DNA of 64,000 bases. Source: Desulfamplus sp. (GTDB taxonomy: Bacteria > Desulfobacterota > Desulfobacteria > Desulfobacterales > Desulfobacteraceae). The notes under the pieces were generated by a model. The model did not search any database and was not told where the DNA came from. It was given only the letters and a program-made list of their open reading frames with translations. The translations under genes and the position numbers were made by a program. Below, piece by piece: positions 42,921 through 51,379 of this stretch (positions are counted from its first letter, which is position 1; each line of letters begins with the position of its first letter). The stretch lies in contig JADFZQ010000007.1 in NCBI GenBank assembly GCA_015232455.1, positions 91,916 to 155,915 on the forward strand, written 5' to 3'.

Positions 42921-44759
42921 ATGCTAATGTTGAGAATCAAAAGAAAATTTATTATTGGTTTACAGTCGGCTATAATGCTTATTTGGATTTTGCTGTTCGG
43001 GTTGTTTATTCCTAAAGAAATTAAGGCAGATACCAATAACGAGCAGACACGGCTTCAGGTATTGCAATCTTTAAACCTTATTGCGGTCTCTTTGACCCAT
43101 ATTATGACCTACAACGATAAGGTGGTTCTTGATCAGGAATACAATACCATCATCAACAACCTGAATTTGAGCAATATTCCTGATGCTGACATCATAACAT
43201 TGCTTCAGGAACTCATGGATTTGCTCACAAGTTCTAAAATTAATGATCATGACCGTGAATATCTCTTGAATCGCTTTGATAAAAATGTCCAGACCGAACT
43301 TAAAAACAGAGTCAGGTCACGGATTTTCGATACAGACCTGTTTATCAATCCTTATACGACTGTTTTAGCTGCTGTACTTTCGACAGGTTCATTTTATTTC
43401 AATTACCGATCCCAGATGGATTCATACACTAAAGAAAAAGAGGAAGGTAAATGGGCAATTGAAGTAAAAACCATGCAGGGGCTTAATAATTTTTACAAAA
43501 AGTTGTTGAAATATTCATGGGAGTTGATGCGGAAATATAATTTACCCGATGAATGGCGATTAGATGAAAAACAACTCAGCGATTATACGGCTATTTTAAA
43601 GGAATCCGACATTGCAAGGCGGTATCGCAAATTGGAGCGGATTGAAAAAAGTTTCCAAAAATTCCCTCCTTACTGGTATTATCGCGGTCAATCAGCTCAG
43701 GAAATTGGTAACAACGTTGAAGCGATTGATTGCTTTAACAAGTTTCAGCAAATCCATCAGGGTATATTGAGAAAAGATCCTTACGCTGCATCTGTTGCCA
43801 TGTACAAAACCATGCTAACACTTGAACAGGCAGATAACGCCACAATTAAAAAAGATTTGGATTTGATTTTATCTAACTCTGATGATGCTGATTGGGGCAA
43901 TATTCTGTTTACAGCCCTTCAATACGCACGTATGGGAGATTCTGACGATGCAGGTAAACTTATCCTGCGTAATTTAGACAATGGACACATTGCCTTTATA
44001 GACTCTCCTGATATGATCCGAAAAGTGGGACCTGCTTTACTTTTAAACGCCAAACCTGATGTTTTCAATCGCATCATGGAGATGGTGCTAAAAAATGATA
44101 AGGTGAAAAATTACGATCTGCTATGGCTCTACGGACAAACTCGCAACAGTGATATTTTAAAGAAGATACAGCCTGAATTTGACCGCGTTTTGTTGCAAAC
44201 ATCGGATAAATCACTTCTAAACCCTCTTAACCTTTTTAAGGGTAATAATATTTCACTTTTTTTGCCAACAAGATGGATGGCTGACAATTCTATAGTAATA
44301 TTGAAATTCAGGAGTGAAGATGGTGAGAAAGAGTTCCATCCTTCAGATGCTGATGTGATGCCAGAGCTTCCTGAGATGACTGTGCTGACATTTAAAGATG
44401 TATTTCCAATAAAGAAGTTTATAAAGAAAAACCTTTCTGCTGAGGTGACCATTTCTTTGGTTCGTGAAAAACTTGAGACAGATAAAACAACAATAGAAGA
44501 CTATGATATAGAGATGGTCTTTAAATCACAGATAATTGGCTCTGATGAGCAATTATCTAAAATGATAAAATATACCAATAAGCTATTCAAGGTGGGTAAA
44601 ACAGGTATTGCAATGGAAAAACCAGATAAAGATAATGACGATTTGACTGTTTGGTTCAATAAAGAGACGATCATTTTAAACGGTGAGGCTTTCAAGTGGA
44701 GCGATGAAGGTGTCAGCATATCCAATGCCAATGATAGAAGTGATAAAGGCAATCTGTAA
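42921..44759 (+). CDS. Exported helical-repeat protein of unknown function
   Basis: I do not recognise this 612-residue protein. A basic N-terminus and a hydrophobic segment (about 12-32, ending KEIKA) form a signal peptide or membrane anchor. A second weakly hydrophobic segment lies near 143-160. The middle (about 235-420) has tetratricopeptide-like helical pairs (PPYWYYRGQSAQEIGNNVEA, DWGNILFTALQYARMGDSDD). The C-terminus ends with beta-rich sequence containing repeated Asp/Lys turns. It is translated from an ATG with AGATAGGA before it. No enzymatic motif is visible. It lies between the defence/toxin region and core genes, so its origin is unclear. Confidence 0.6.
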   Translation: MLMLRIKRKFIIGLQSAIMLIWILLFGLFIPKEIKADTNNEQTRLQVLQSLNLIAVSLTHIMTYNDKVVLDQEYNTIINNLNLSNIPDADIITLLQELMDLLTSSKINDHDREYLLNRFDKNVQTELKNRVRSRIFDTDLFINPYTTVLAAVLSTGSFYFNYRSQMDSYTKEKEEGKWAIEVKTMQGLNNFYKKLLKYSWELMRKYNLPDEWRLDEKQLSDYTAILKESDIARRYRKLERIEKSFQKFPPYWYYRGQSAQEIGNNVEAIDCFNKFQQIHQGILRKDPYAASVAMYKTMLTLEQADNATIKKDLDLILSNSDDADWGNILFTALQYARMGDSDDAGKLILRNLDNGHIAFIDSPDMIRKVGPALLLNAKPDVFNRIMEMVLKNDKVKNYDLLWLYGQTRNSDILKKIQPEFDRVLLQTSDKSLLNPLNLFKGNNISLFLPTRWMADNSIVILKFRSEDGEKEFHPSDADVMPELPEMTVLTFKDVFPIKKFIKKNLSAEVTISLVREKLETDKTTIEDYDIEMVFKSQIIGSDEQLSKMIKYTNKLFKVGKTGIAMEKPDKDNDDLTVWFNKETIILNGEAFKWSDEGVSISNANDRSDKGNL

Positions 44760-44834
44760 AGTTCCCATCTTATAAATACTTAGGAATAAAAATTTAATAA
44801 TGTCCGAAATTACACTGAGCAAGGATATGTCATA

Positions 44835-44864
44835 GGTAGGGAACAACGATCGTTGTTCCCTACC
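44835..44864. repeat. 30-nt perfect palindrome, 3' of the orphan gene
   Basis: Arms GGTAGGGAACAACGA and TCGTTGTTCCCTACC meet without spacer. It shares GTAG(A/G)GA ends with the palindrome inside the RAYT gene. It lies in the 287-nt gap between two convergent genes and could also act as a terminator, though no T-tract is seen. Confidence 0.8.
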
Positions 44865-45046
44865 CAGTTTATTCAATTTCTGGTGTTATTAAATTCCCAT
44901 TCCTTAGACTCTAAAAATTCATAATCTTTTCTGACACAAGGGGAACTCATTTGAAAAAAGACAGATTTTGGTAAAAGCCACTAAAAATAGAGCCAAGAAG
45001 ATAATGAGCTTTGACGTTGTTATGTTTTTCATAATTTGCGTTATTA

Positions 45047-45922
45047 TTAAATCTTTGAAGATACTATAACTTCAAGCTCGCTAAAATCCATATCAGGGTG
45101 AATACCAAATCGTGTCAGAGAAAAGTCATATTTTATAGGATCATCTGGGCAGATTTGCCTAAAACCTGCTGTAATCTCAAGTGCTGTTTTCATATCTGCT
45201 GCCGCTCTTTTTGTAAATCCAAGAATCTTTCCTGCGTGGTGCATGTGGGTATCTAAAGGGACAATGAGCATTGAAGAGGGAATTTCGTCCCAGCCTCCGG
45301 GATCAACATCATCTTTTCTTATCATCCACCTCAAAAATAGATTGTTTCTTTTACATGCACTCCCTTTTTCAGGATTTGGAGCAAGGTTTCCACAATTGCC
45401 TTTCTCAGTAATTTTTTTAACAAATCGTGTCAATGCTGGAATAATGTTTTCATCTTGCTCTCTTATCGCACTTAAAAAGAATTTTTTCAATGAACCACTC
45501 TCCTCAATAGTAGCCTTAATACCAATTAAAAAAGATGAGATATGTTCAAAGTTAGTGAATCTATATCTAAACTCTTTAAAAGACTCAACAATACTTTGCT
45601 CACTGTTTTGCATTAAATATTCATAAAGAGATTTACCCATTATTTGAAATACTAATCCAACATGTTTAAGAATCTGATCTACTCTACCATAAGCTAATGA
45701 TGAAGCAATAAGAGCTGCTATTTCGCGATCTTTTGGATCAGGATAATGATAAAGGAATTCAAGTGGATCAGGGTGTATATACTCTTTTTTATTGTAAGTT
45801 GAATAAATATACTCTAACTGTTTACAGAGTTTATCTTTATCATAATTTTTTTTATCACAATCCATAAAATTTCTACTGTCCTTGTATTTGATTTTATCTT
45901 GATTTTGTAAATTGTAGTTCAT
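45047..45922 (-). CDS. TIGR02757-family protein (DUF2400)
   Basis: A 291-residue protein of a conserved family of unknown function. Recognisable stretches: DPLEFLYHYPDPKDREIAAL, IASSLAYGRVDQILKHV, LFLRWMIRKDDVDPGGWDEI, and LIVPLDTHMHHAGKILGFT. The family has a helix-hairpin-helix, DNA-glycosylase-like look, but no reaction is established. The first 25 residues are Asn/Lys/Asp-rich and could be an unneeded extension; a later start is possible. It is convergent with the palindrome-bearing gap and divergent from proC. Confidence 0.85.
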   Translation of the reverse strand: MNYNLQNQDKIKYKDSRNFMDCDKKNYDKDKLCKQLEYIYSTYNKKEYIHPDPLEFLYHYPDPKDREIAALIASSLAYGRVDQILKHVGLVFQIMGKSLYEYLMQNSEQSIVESFKEFRYRFTNFEHISSFLIGIKATIEESGSLKKFFLSAIREQDENIIPALTRFVKKITEKGNCGNLAPNPEKGSACKRNNLFLRWMIRKDDVDPGGWDEIPSSMLIVPLDTHMHHAGKILGFTKRAAADMKTALEITAGFRQICPDDPIKYDFSLTRFGIHPDMDFSELEVIVSSKI

Positions 45923-46129
45923 CTTAAATAGCTGACAATTTATCTTGACTTAAAAGAGTGTCAATATTTAATATGATTTAGTTTTTATATAAAAGTAGGG
46001 TTATTCTAAATAGGTTGTTCCATAATTATACTATTTGTTTATTCTTTTTTATAATCAAAAGATTACGGTTATAATATTCGATTTTTACAATGTTTTTAAT
46101 TTTATTATGATTTAAGGAGTGCATTAATC

Positions 46130-46987
46130 ATGCTGCAAGACAAAAAAATCGGTTTTATTGGAAGTGGAAACATGGGAGAGGCACTAATAAGTGGTCTTGT
46201 CATGTCAAAGGCAACTGAACCTGAAAATATCATCTGTTCAGATGTTCGTAAAGAGCCTTTAAAGGAGATACGTGAAAAATATGGCGTGCTGACCACAACA
46301 AGCAATATGGAAGTTGCTCAACGATCAGAGATAATTATATATGCAACAAAACCTCAGATTCTTGGTAAAGTTTTAAAACAGACTGCAAGTGCTTTAGATC
46401 GATCAAAACTTATAATATCCATTGCTGCTGGAGTTCCATTAGCCGCAATTGCGTCAGGTCTTCATAAAGAGCTAAGGCTTATTCGAGTGATGCCAAATAT
46501 ATGTGCTTTTGTCAAGGCAAGTGCCACTGCAATTGCTGCTGGGCAATATGTTGAAGAGGGAGACATTGAACTTGCAAAGGCAATTTTTGATTCTGTTGGT
46601 ATAAGTGTCTTTATAGAGGAAAATATTTTAATGGATGCTTTTACTGGACTTAGCGGCAGCGGTCCGGCATATATTTTTATGATTGTTGACGCTATGGCTG
46701 ATGCTGGCGTTAAAATGGGACTTTCACGAAAAGATTCACTTCTGCTTTCAAGCCAGACTATTTTAGGAGCTGCAAAAATGCTTTTAGAATCTAAAGAGCA
46801 TCCAGGACAGCTTAAAGATAGAGTTACATCACCAGGAGGAACAGCAATTGCTGGTATTCATACTCTTGAAGCTGGGGGGCTTAGAACAACAATTATAAAT
46901 GCCATTGAATCTGCAACCAATCGCTCTATGGAACTTGGAAAGATCATGATCCAAAATTTTGAGAACAATAATGGAAAACCTAATTAA
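46130..46987 (+). CDS. proC: Pyrroline-5-carboxylate reductase ProC
   Basis: NAD(P)H-dependent last step of proline synthesis. The Rossmann motif IGFIGSGNMGEALISGLV opens the 285-residue protein. Further family motifs: IIYATKPQILGKVL, SIAAGVPLAAIA, RLIRVMPNICAFV, DAFTGLSGSGPAYIFMI and DRVTSPGGTAIAGIHTLE. Length is slightly above usual. AAGGAGTG precedes the ATG. It is monocistronic as far as seen; a block of three hairpins follows it. Confidence 0.96.
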   Translation: MLQDKKIGFIGSGNMGEALISGLVMSKATEPENIICSDVRKEPLKEIREKYGVLTTTSNMEVAQRSEIIIYATKPQILGKVLKQTASALDRSKLIISIAAGVPLAAIASGLHKELRLIRVMPNICAFVKASATAIAAGQYVEEGDIELAKAIFDSVGISVFIEENILMDAFTGLSGSGPAYIFMIVDAMADAGVKMGLSRKDSLLLSSQTILGAAKMLLESKEHPGQLKDRVTSPGGTAIAGIHTLEAGGLRTTIINAIESATNRSMELGKIMIQNFENNNGKPN

Positions 46988-47031
46988 TTTATACTGGCAC
47001 GGTCATAAATATAGTTTTTATTCAATCTTTC

Positions 47032-47116
47032 AGCTGACGGTTAAAACCATCGGCTAAGTTAAAAAAGTCCTCTTAAGAGGACTTGGACAGTTCAGCCCTG
47101 AGCTTTAGCTCTGGGC
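47032..47116 (+). repeat. Three consecutive hairpins between proC and korA
   Basis: Hairpin 1 (47032-47055) arms AGCTGACGGTT/AACCATCGGCT; hairpin 2 (47065-47084) is a perfect palindrome AAGTCCTCTT/AAGAGGACTT; hairpin 3 (47095-47116) arms GCCCTGAGCT/AGCTCTGGGC with one mismatch. Together they look like a composite REP-type element; each could also terminate or process the proC transcript. Confidence 0.65.
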
Positions 47117-47177
47117 AACAAAACAAATTTGATTTTTTATTTTACAAAAAACAACTCCTTAAAGGGGCGATAAAATA

Positions 47178-48995
47178 ATGAAAACAAACATTACAGTAAA
47201 AATTGGGGGAGAAGCCGGTCAAGGTATTCAGACCATTGGCACTCTGCTTGCTGAAGTTTGCCACAGTGCTGGGCTTTTTACATTCTCTATTGATGATTTT
47301 GAGTCAAGAATTCGGGGAGGACACAGCTTTAATCTTCTTAGAATAAGCAATGAAAAGGTAATAGCACCTGGTCATATACCAGATATTTTAGTTGCAATTG
47401 ATCAGAGAACAATGAATCTAAATAAGGCATCTCTTCTTTCTGACAGCCTTGTTATCTTAAACGCAGAAAATAAGAGTGATAGCACTCCAGATATTGATGA
47501 CAATAGCTGTTCAGAGGCAGATTTAGAGGGGTGCGGCAGCAGCAATATTCTTAAAATCTCACTAAACAGACTTGCAAAAGAGGCGGGTGGTTTAATTACA
47601 GCAAATACAGTTGCGGCTGGTTGTATTTTTGCGGTTCTTGGCACACCATTTGAGATGTTAAAAGAGCTTCTTGTTAAAAAATTTAAAGCTAAAGGCGACA
47701 AAATTATTGACCTTAACCTCACTGCTGCACAAAAAGGATATGAAGCTGCTGGAACAGTGCGTTACCATAAAAAATTTGACTGGAAACCAACCAAAACAGA
47801 CACCATTGTTATAAGCGGTGCAAAGGCAGCAGGACTTGGTGCTCTTGCCTCTGATTGCAGATTTTTTCCATTTTATCCTATGAGTCCAGCAACTGGTGTG
47901 ATTGCAAGCGTTGTTCCTTATTCTGGAAAATTGCCTATTGTTGTTGAACAGGCAGAAGATGAGATTGCAGCGGTCAATATGGCAATTGGTGCTTCATTTG
48001 CTGGTGTTCGTTCAATGACCTCAACTTCTGGTGGTGGATTTTGCTTAATGACTGAAGGTTTAGGAATTGCAGCAATGACTGAAACACCTTTAGTTATTGT
48101 AAATTCCCAAAGACCTGGACCCGCAACAGGACTTCCTACAAGAACTGCCCAACCTGATCTCTTGTTTGTTATAAATGCTTCGCAAGATGATTTCCCAAGA
48201 TTTGTCCTTGCCCCGGGTAATCCTGCTGAAACTTTTGAGTCAGTAAAAAAAGCATTTTATCTCTCTGAAAAATATCAAGTCCCTTCAATTATTATGTTAG
48301 ACCAGTTTCTTGCAACATCGCAGGTTACTCAACAAAACTTTTTTAAAGTGGATAAAGATGTTGAGAGATTTATTATCAATCAAGATAATAGTTCAAAAGT
48401 TAGTAGTTTAAATGGAGATAATTTAAAAAGTTCAGACTCTTCATCACAAACACCTGAAACATACAAACGTTATGCGATCACAGATAGTGGAATTTCACCA
48501 AGAGCCTTGCCATGTATGGGAAATATAATGGTTAGGGCAACGGGTAATGAACATAATGAAAAAGGTGAAATCAGCGAAGATGCAACAAACAAAGTCAAGA
48601 TGACTAATAAGAGAAACTCAAAACTTGCTGCTATGAAACAGGAGATGGATTTGCCTGAAGTTTTCTGTCCTAAAGGGACTGATAATCAATTATTTCTAAC
48701 CGGCTGGGGATCATCAAAAGGTCCAATTATTGAGGCTTGCGAAATTTTAAAGTCAAAAGGTGTAAATATTGGATATATTATTTTTAAAGATATTTATCCT
48801 ATGGACGGTAATGCTCTAAAAAAAGTTCTTGAAAATAAAAAACTTATCATGGTTGAGCAAAATTCAAACTGTCAGATGGGCAAATTGATTACTCAAGAGA
48901 CTGGTATCTCTTATTACTCATCAATTCTTAAAATTGATGGCAGACCATTTTATCCTCAATATATTGTAGAAAAAGCTCTTGAGATAATTGGTTAA
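47178..48995 (+). CDS. korA: 2-oxoacid:ferredoxin oxidoreductase, gamma-alpha fused subunit
   Basis: Large subunit of a CoA-acylating 2-oxoacid oxidoreductase (KorA type) that passes electrons from a 2-oxoacid to ferredoxin. Residues about 1-195 are the gamma domain (VKIGGEAGQGIQTIGTLLAE, SRIRGGHSFNLLRI). The alpha part follows (DCRFFPFYPMSPATGVIASV, VEQAEDEIAAVNMAIGASFA, TSTSGGGFCLMTEGLGIA). The linker before the last domain (about 385-490) carries Ser/Asn/Lys-rich insertions. Substrate (2-oxoglutarate, 2-oxoisovalerate or other) cannot be decided. The beta subunit follows 144 nt downstream. Confidence 0.92.
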   Translation: MKTNITVKIGGEAGQGIQTIGTLLAEVCHSAGLFTFSIDDFESRIRGGHSFNLLRISNEKVIAPGHIPDILVAIDQRTMNLNKASLLSDSLVILNAENKSDSTPDIDDNSCSEADLEGCGSSNILKISLNRLAKEAGGLITANTVAAGCIFAVLGTPFEMLKELLVKKFKAKGDKIIDLNLTAAQKGYEAAGTVRYHKKFDWKPTKTDTIVISGAKAAGLGALASDCRFFPFYPMSPATGVIASVVPYSGKLPIVVEQAEDEIAAVNMAIGASFAGVRSMTSTSGGGFCLMTEGLGIAAMTETPLVIVNSQRPGPATGLPTRTAQPDLLFVINASQDDFPRFVLAPGNPAETFESVKKAFYLSEKYQVPSIIMLDQFLATSQVTQQNFFKVDKDVERFIINQDNSSKVSSLNGDNLKSSDSSSQTPETYKRYAITDSGISPRALPCMGNIMVRATGNEHNEKGEISEDATNKVKMTNKRNSKLAAMKQEMDLPEVFCPKGTDNQLFLTGWGSSKGPIIEACEILKSKGVNIGYIIFKDIYPMDGNALKKVLENKKLIMVEQNSNCQMGKLITQETGISYYSSILKIDGRPFYPQYIVEKALEIIG

Positions 48996-49059
48996 ACGCC
49001 CATATTTTTCTTATTATAATATCGGGCTGTAAAAACAGGGTTTTCAAATTCAGTTTATT

Positions 49060-49090
49060 GATTTGACAACTTTTAGAAAGTTTTCAAATC
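49060..49090. repeat. Dispersed palindrome, copy 2 (imperfect)
   Basis: GATTTGACAACTTTT then, after one base, GAAAGTTTTCAAATC: same repeat as at 4394-4428 but with two mismatches between the arms. It lies between korA and korB, inside an apparent operon. Confidence 0.75.
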
Positions 49091-49139
49091 ATTATGACTT
49101 CAATTTCTAAATAAATAAGCTACATAAGGAACAGCAAAA

Positions 49140-49985
49140 ATGGTTGAACCTAAAGATTATGATAATGATTTTGAAAATAAATGGTGTCCGGGTTGCGGCA
49201 ATTTTCTTATTCAAAAAGCTATGAAACAGACATTTGCAGAACTTAATATTCCACCTGAAAAGATTTTATTTGTATCTGGAATTGGACAGGCTGGCAAGAC
49301 TCCGCACTTTATGAAAGGAAATATGTTCCACTGCCTTCATGGAAGGGCATTAGCTGTTGCAACTGGAGCAAAGATTGCAAATCACGATCTAAACATTGTG
49401 GTCAATTCTGGAGATGGAGATTGCTACGGTGAAGGGGGAAACCACTTTCTTGCAGCAATCAGAAGAAATATTGATATTACCTTGCTTGTTCACAACAATC
49501 AGGTTTATGGCTTGACTAAAGGGCAGGCTTCACCAACATCTGCACTTGGAATGGTTACAAAACTTCAAAAGCATGGAGTAACCTCCTCTCCGTTCAACCC
49601 TCTTGCAACTGCACTTGGTTCTGGTGCAGAATTTGTAGCAAGAGGATTTTCTGGCGAACCTGAACAGCTTAAAGAGCTTATTAAACAGGCTATGAACTAC
49701 AGAGGTTTTGCACTGGTTGATATTCTTCAGCCTTGCGTATCATTCAATAAAATCAATACTCATCAGTGGTATAAAGATCGTGTCTATGACATTCAATCAA
49801 TTGGGCATGACTCTTCTGATCTTGCAAAGGCGATTGTGTTATCTTTAGAGTGGGGAGATAAAATACCAACAGGATTATTTTATAAAAAAGAGTCAATTCC
49901 CTTTCACAGCAGAGTTGGAGTGTTGCAAGATAGAACATTAATCTCATACCCATTTGATGGAGAAAAAACCGCAGCCGCTTTTTAA
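49140..49985 (+). CDS. korB: 2-oxoacid:ferredoxin oxidoreductase, beta (thiamine diphosphate) subunit
   Basis: Catalytic partner of the preceding subunit. The 281-residue protein has the cluster-like start KWCPGCGNFLIQKAM, the active-site HGRALAVATGAK, and the Mg2+/ThDP motif NSGDGDCYGEGGNH with NNQVYGLTKGQASPT. Only the single CPGC pair is present, so there is no extra ferredoxin domain. It acts as the cytosolic site of decarboxylation and CoA transfer. No separate delta ferredoxin subunit is seen. Confidence 0.94.
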   Translation: MVEPKDYDNDFENKWCPGCGNFLIQKAMKQTFAELNIPPEKILFVSGIGQAGKTPHFMKGNMFHCLHGRALAVATGAKIANHDLNIVVNSGDGDCYGEGGNHFLAAIRRNIDITLLVHNNQVYGLTKGQASPTSALGMVTKLQKHGVTSSPFNPLATALGSGAEFVARGFSGEPEQLKELIKQAMNYRGFALVDILQPCVSFNKINTHQWYKDRVYDIQSIGHDSSDLAKAIVLSLEWGDKIPTGLFYKKESIPFHSRVGVLQDRTLISYPFDGEKTAAAF

Positions 49986-50009
49986 TTTTTTATCATGGAG
50001 GATAACACT

Positions 50010-50588
50010 ATGAACCAGCTTGCTGCCCAACAAAATTATTACACCAAAGAAGAGTATCTGCTTTTAGAAGAGTCAGCAGAGTATAAGAGCGAATATTACG
50101 ATGGTGAGATATTTGCAATGGCTGGTGGAACTCGAAATCATAGTGCTATCTGTCTTAATGTAAACTGGAGCATTAGAGAGGCTATTTCTAATAAAGATTG
50201 TGTTGGCTTTGACAGCAATATGAAATTAGATATTCCTACTCACAACATTGTTGTCTATCCTGATGCAATGGTTGCCTGCTCAAAGGTAGAGTTTTTAGAC
50301 GATAAAGAGACTATACTAAAAAATCCTCTGCTTGTAATTGAAGTTTTATCTCCATCAACTGAGCATGTTGATAGGATAAAGAAATTTATCTATTACCAAA
50401 ATGTTCCATCTATTCAAGAATATGTGATGATTTCACAGTCAGAGCCAAAAATTGAGGCATACTATAAACAGAGTGAAAGAAATTGGCTATACACCGTAGT
50501 TAAAGGTCTTGAAGAGGCTATATATATTAAGACTCTTGAATATAAGTTTGAGTTAAAAGAGCTTTATCAGAAGGTTAGATGGTTGTAG
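50010..50588 (+). CDS. Uma2-family putative endonuclease (DUF820)
   Basis: A 192-residue member of the PD-(D/E)xK superfamily Uma2 group, abundant in some phyla and of unknown role. YTKEEYLLLEESAEYKSEYY opens the domain, FAMAGGTRNHSAICLNV follows, and the nuclease core reads YPDAMVACS ... PLLVIEVLSPST with the expected Asp and Glu. The start at 50010 is supported by GGAGG eight nt upstream; a second ATG at 49995 overlaps that site. It is close to korB but probably an independent gene. Confidence 0.88.
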   Translation: MNQLAAQQNYYTKEEYLLLEESAEYKSEYYDGEIFAMAGGTRNHSAICLNVNWSIREAISNKDCVGFDSNMKLDIPTHNIVVYPDAMVACSKVEFLDDKETILKNPLLVIEVLSPSTEHVDRIKKFIYYQNVPSIQEYVMISQSEPKIEAYYKQSERNWLYTVVKGLEEAIYIKTLEYKFELKELYQKVRWL

Positions 50589-50626
50589 GTGAGGTTTTTA
50601 TAAAATAAAGTGTTTAGAATTTATAA

Positions 50627-50659
50627 AGATTTGACAACTTTTAAAAAGTTGTCAAATCT
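50627..50659. repeat. Dispersed palindrome, copy 3 (perfect)
   Basis: Arms AGATTTGACAACTTTT and AAAAGTTGTCAAATCT around one A. It lies between the convergent ends of the Uma2 gene and yedF, where it could serve as a bidirectional terminator. Confidence 0.85.
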
Positions 50660-50689
50660 ATCCTGTTTTATTATCAAATCTATCTTGTT

Positions 50690-51352
50690 TTAAACAGTGA
50701 TTACCTTATCTGCAAGTTGCATTGCGGTTACAATATCAAGCATATTCGTAGTTTCTCCAACTTTCTTTGCATCTAATAGATTAAAGTGTGTAAGGCATGT
50801 TCCGCAAACCATAATTTTTAAGCCAGCTTTTTCATATTCCAATAAATCTTCCAAAACAACAGAATCTTCAATTGTGAGTTTCACTCCATTATTAACAAAT
50901 ACTAATCTCCAAAGCTCATCTCCCATCTCTTTAATCGTCTTGAGAAAACTTATCATAAGTTTTTTACCAAGCTCATCATCACCAAATCCTACTCTATCAG
51001 TTGCTACAAAAACTAAAATTTTTTGTTTATGGGAATTTGAACCTTTTTTTGAACTTTTTATTGATGGTTCACTGTTACTATTTGATGGTTCTGGTTTTGA
51101 CATTGCCCCAGAATTATCTATCTTACCAATTATTTTAAAATCTCCGCCCTCTGAAAAGACCTCAACACGAAAGGATTTTGATGTTAAAAACCTTGAAACA
51201 TTCTCCATAGATGCTTCATTATCAACAATAACTGTAATCTCATCAATAGGTTTAGCTTTTGATAAATCTATTGATGCATTATCTATCGCATTTTTTGCCA
51301 TTAAAACAGGTTCTGGGCATGACAGCCCTCGTGCATCAATTATGTTTGACAT
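50690..51352 (-). CDS. yedF: YedF-like sulfurtransferase (selenium metabolism)
   Basis: A 220-residue two-domain protein found with selD in selenium-using organisms. Residues about 1-75 are TusA-like with the CP motif DARGLSCPEPVLMAKNAID. After a Ser/Lys/Asn-rich linker (about 80-108), a DsrE-like domain follows (KILVFVATDRVGFGDDELGK) with CGTCL near residue 185. It is presumed to carry or relay selenium/sulfur to SelD, though the role is not settled. It begins 28 nt after the selD stop, so the two genes are an operon. Confidence 0.9.
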   Translation of the reverse strand: MSNIIDARGLSCPEPVLMAKNAIDNASIDLSKAKPIDEITVIVDNEASMENVSRFLTSKSFRVEVFSEGGDFKIIGKIDNSGAMSKPEPSNSNSEPSIKSSKKGSNSHKQKILVFVATDRVGFGDDELGKKLMISFLKTIKEMGDELWRLVFVNNGVKLTIEDSVVLEDLLEYEKAGLKIMVCGTCLTHFNLLDAKKVGETTNMLDIVTAMQLADKVITV

Positions 51353-51379
51353 TTATATCTATCCTTAAAATTTTAAAGT

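Noticed and set aside
50697..51368. Plus-strand open frame of 223 codons antisense to yedF
   Set aside because: Long but without recognisable domain; YedF on the other strand has both domains and the CP motif.
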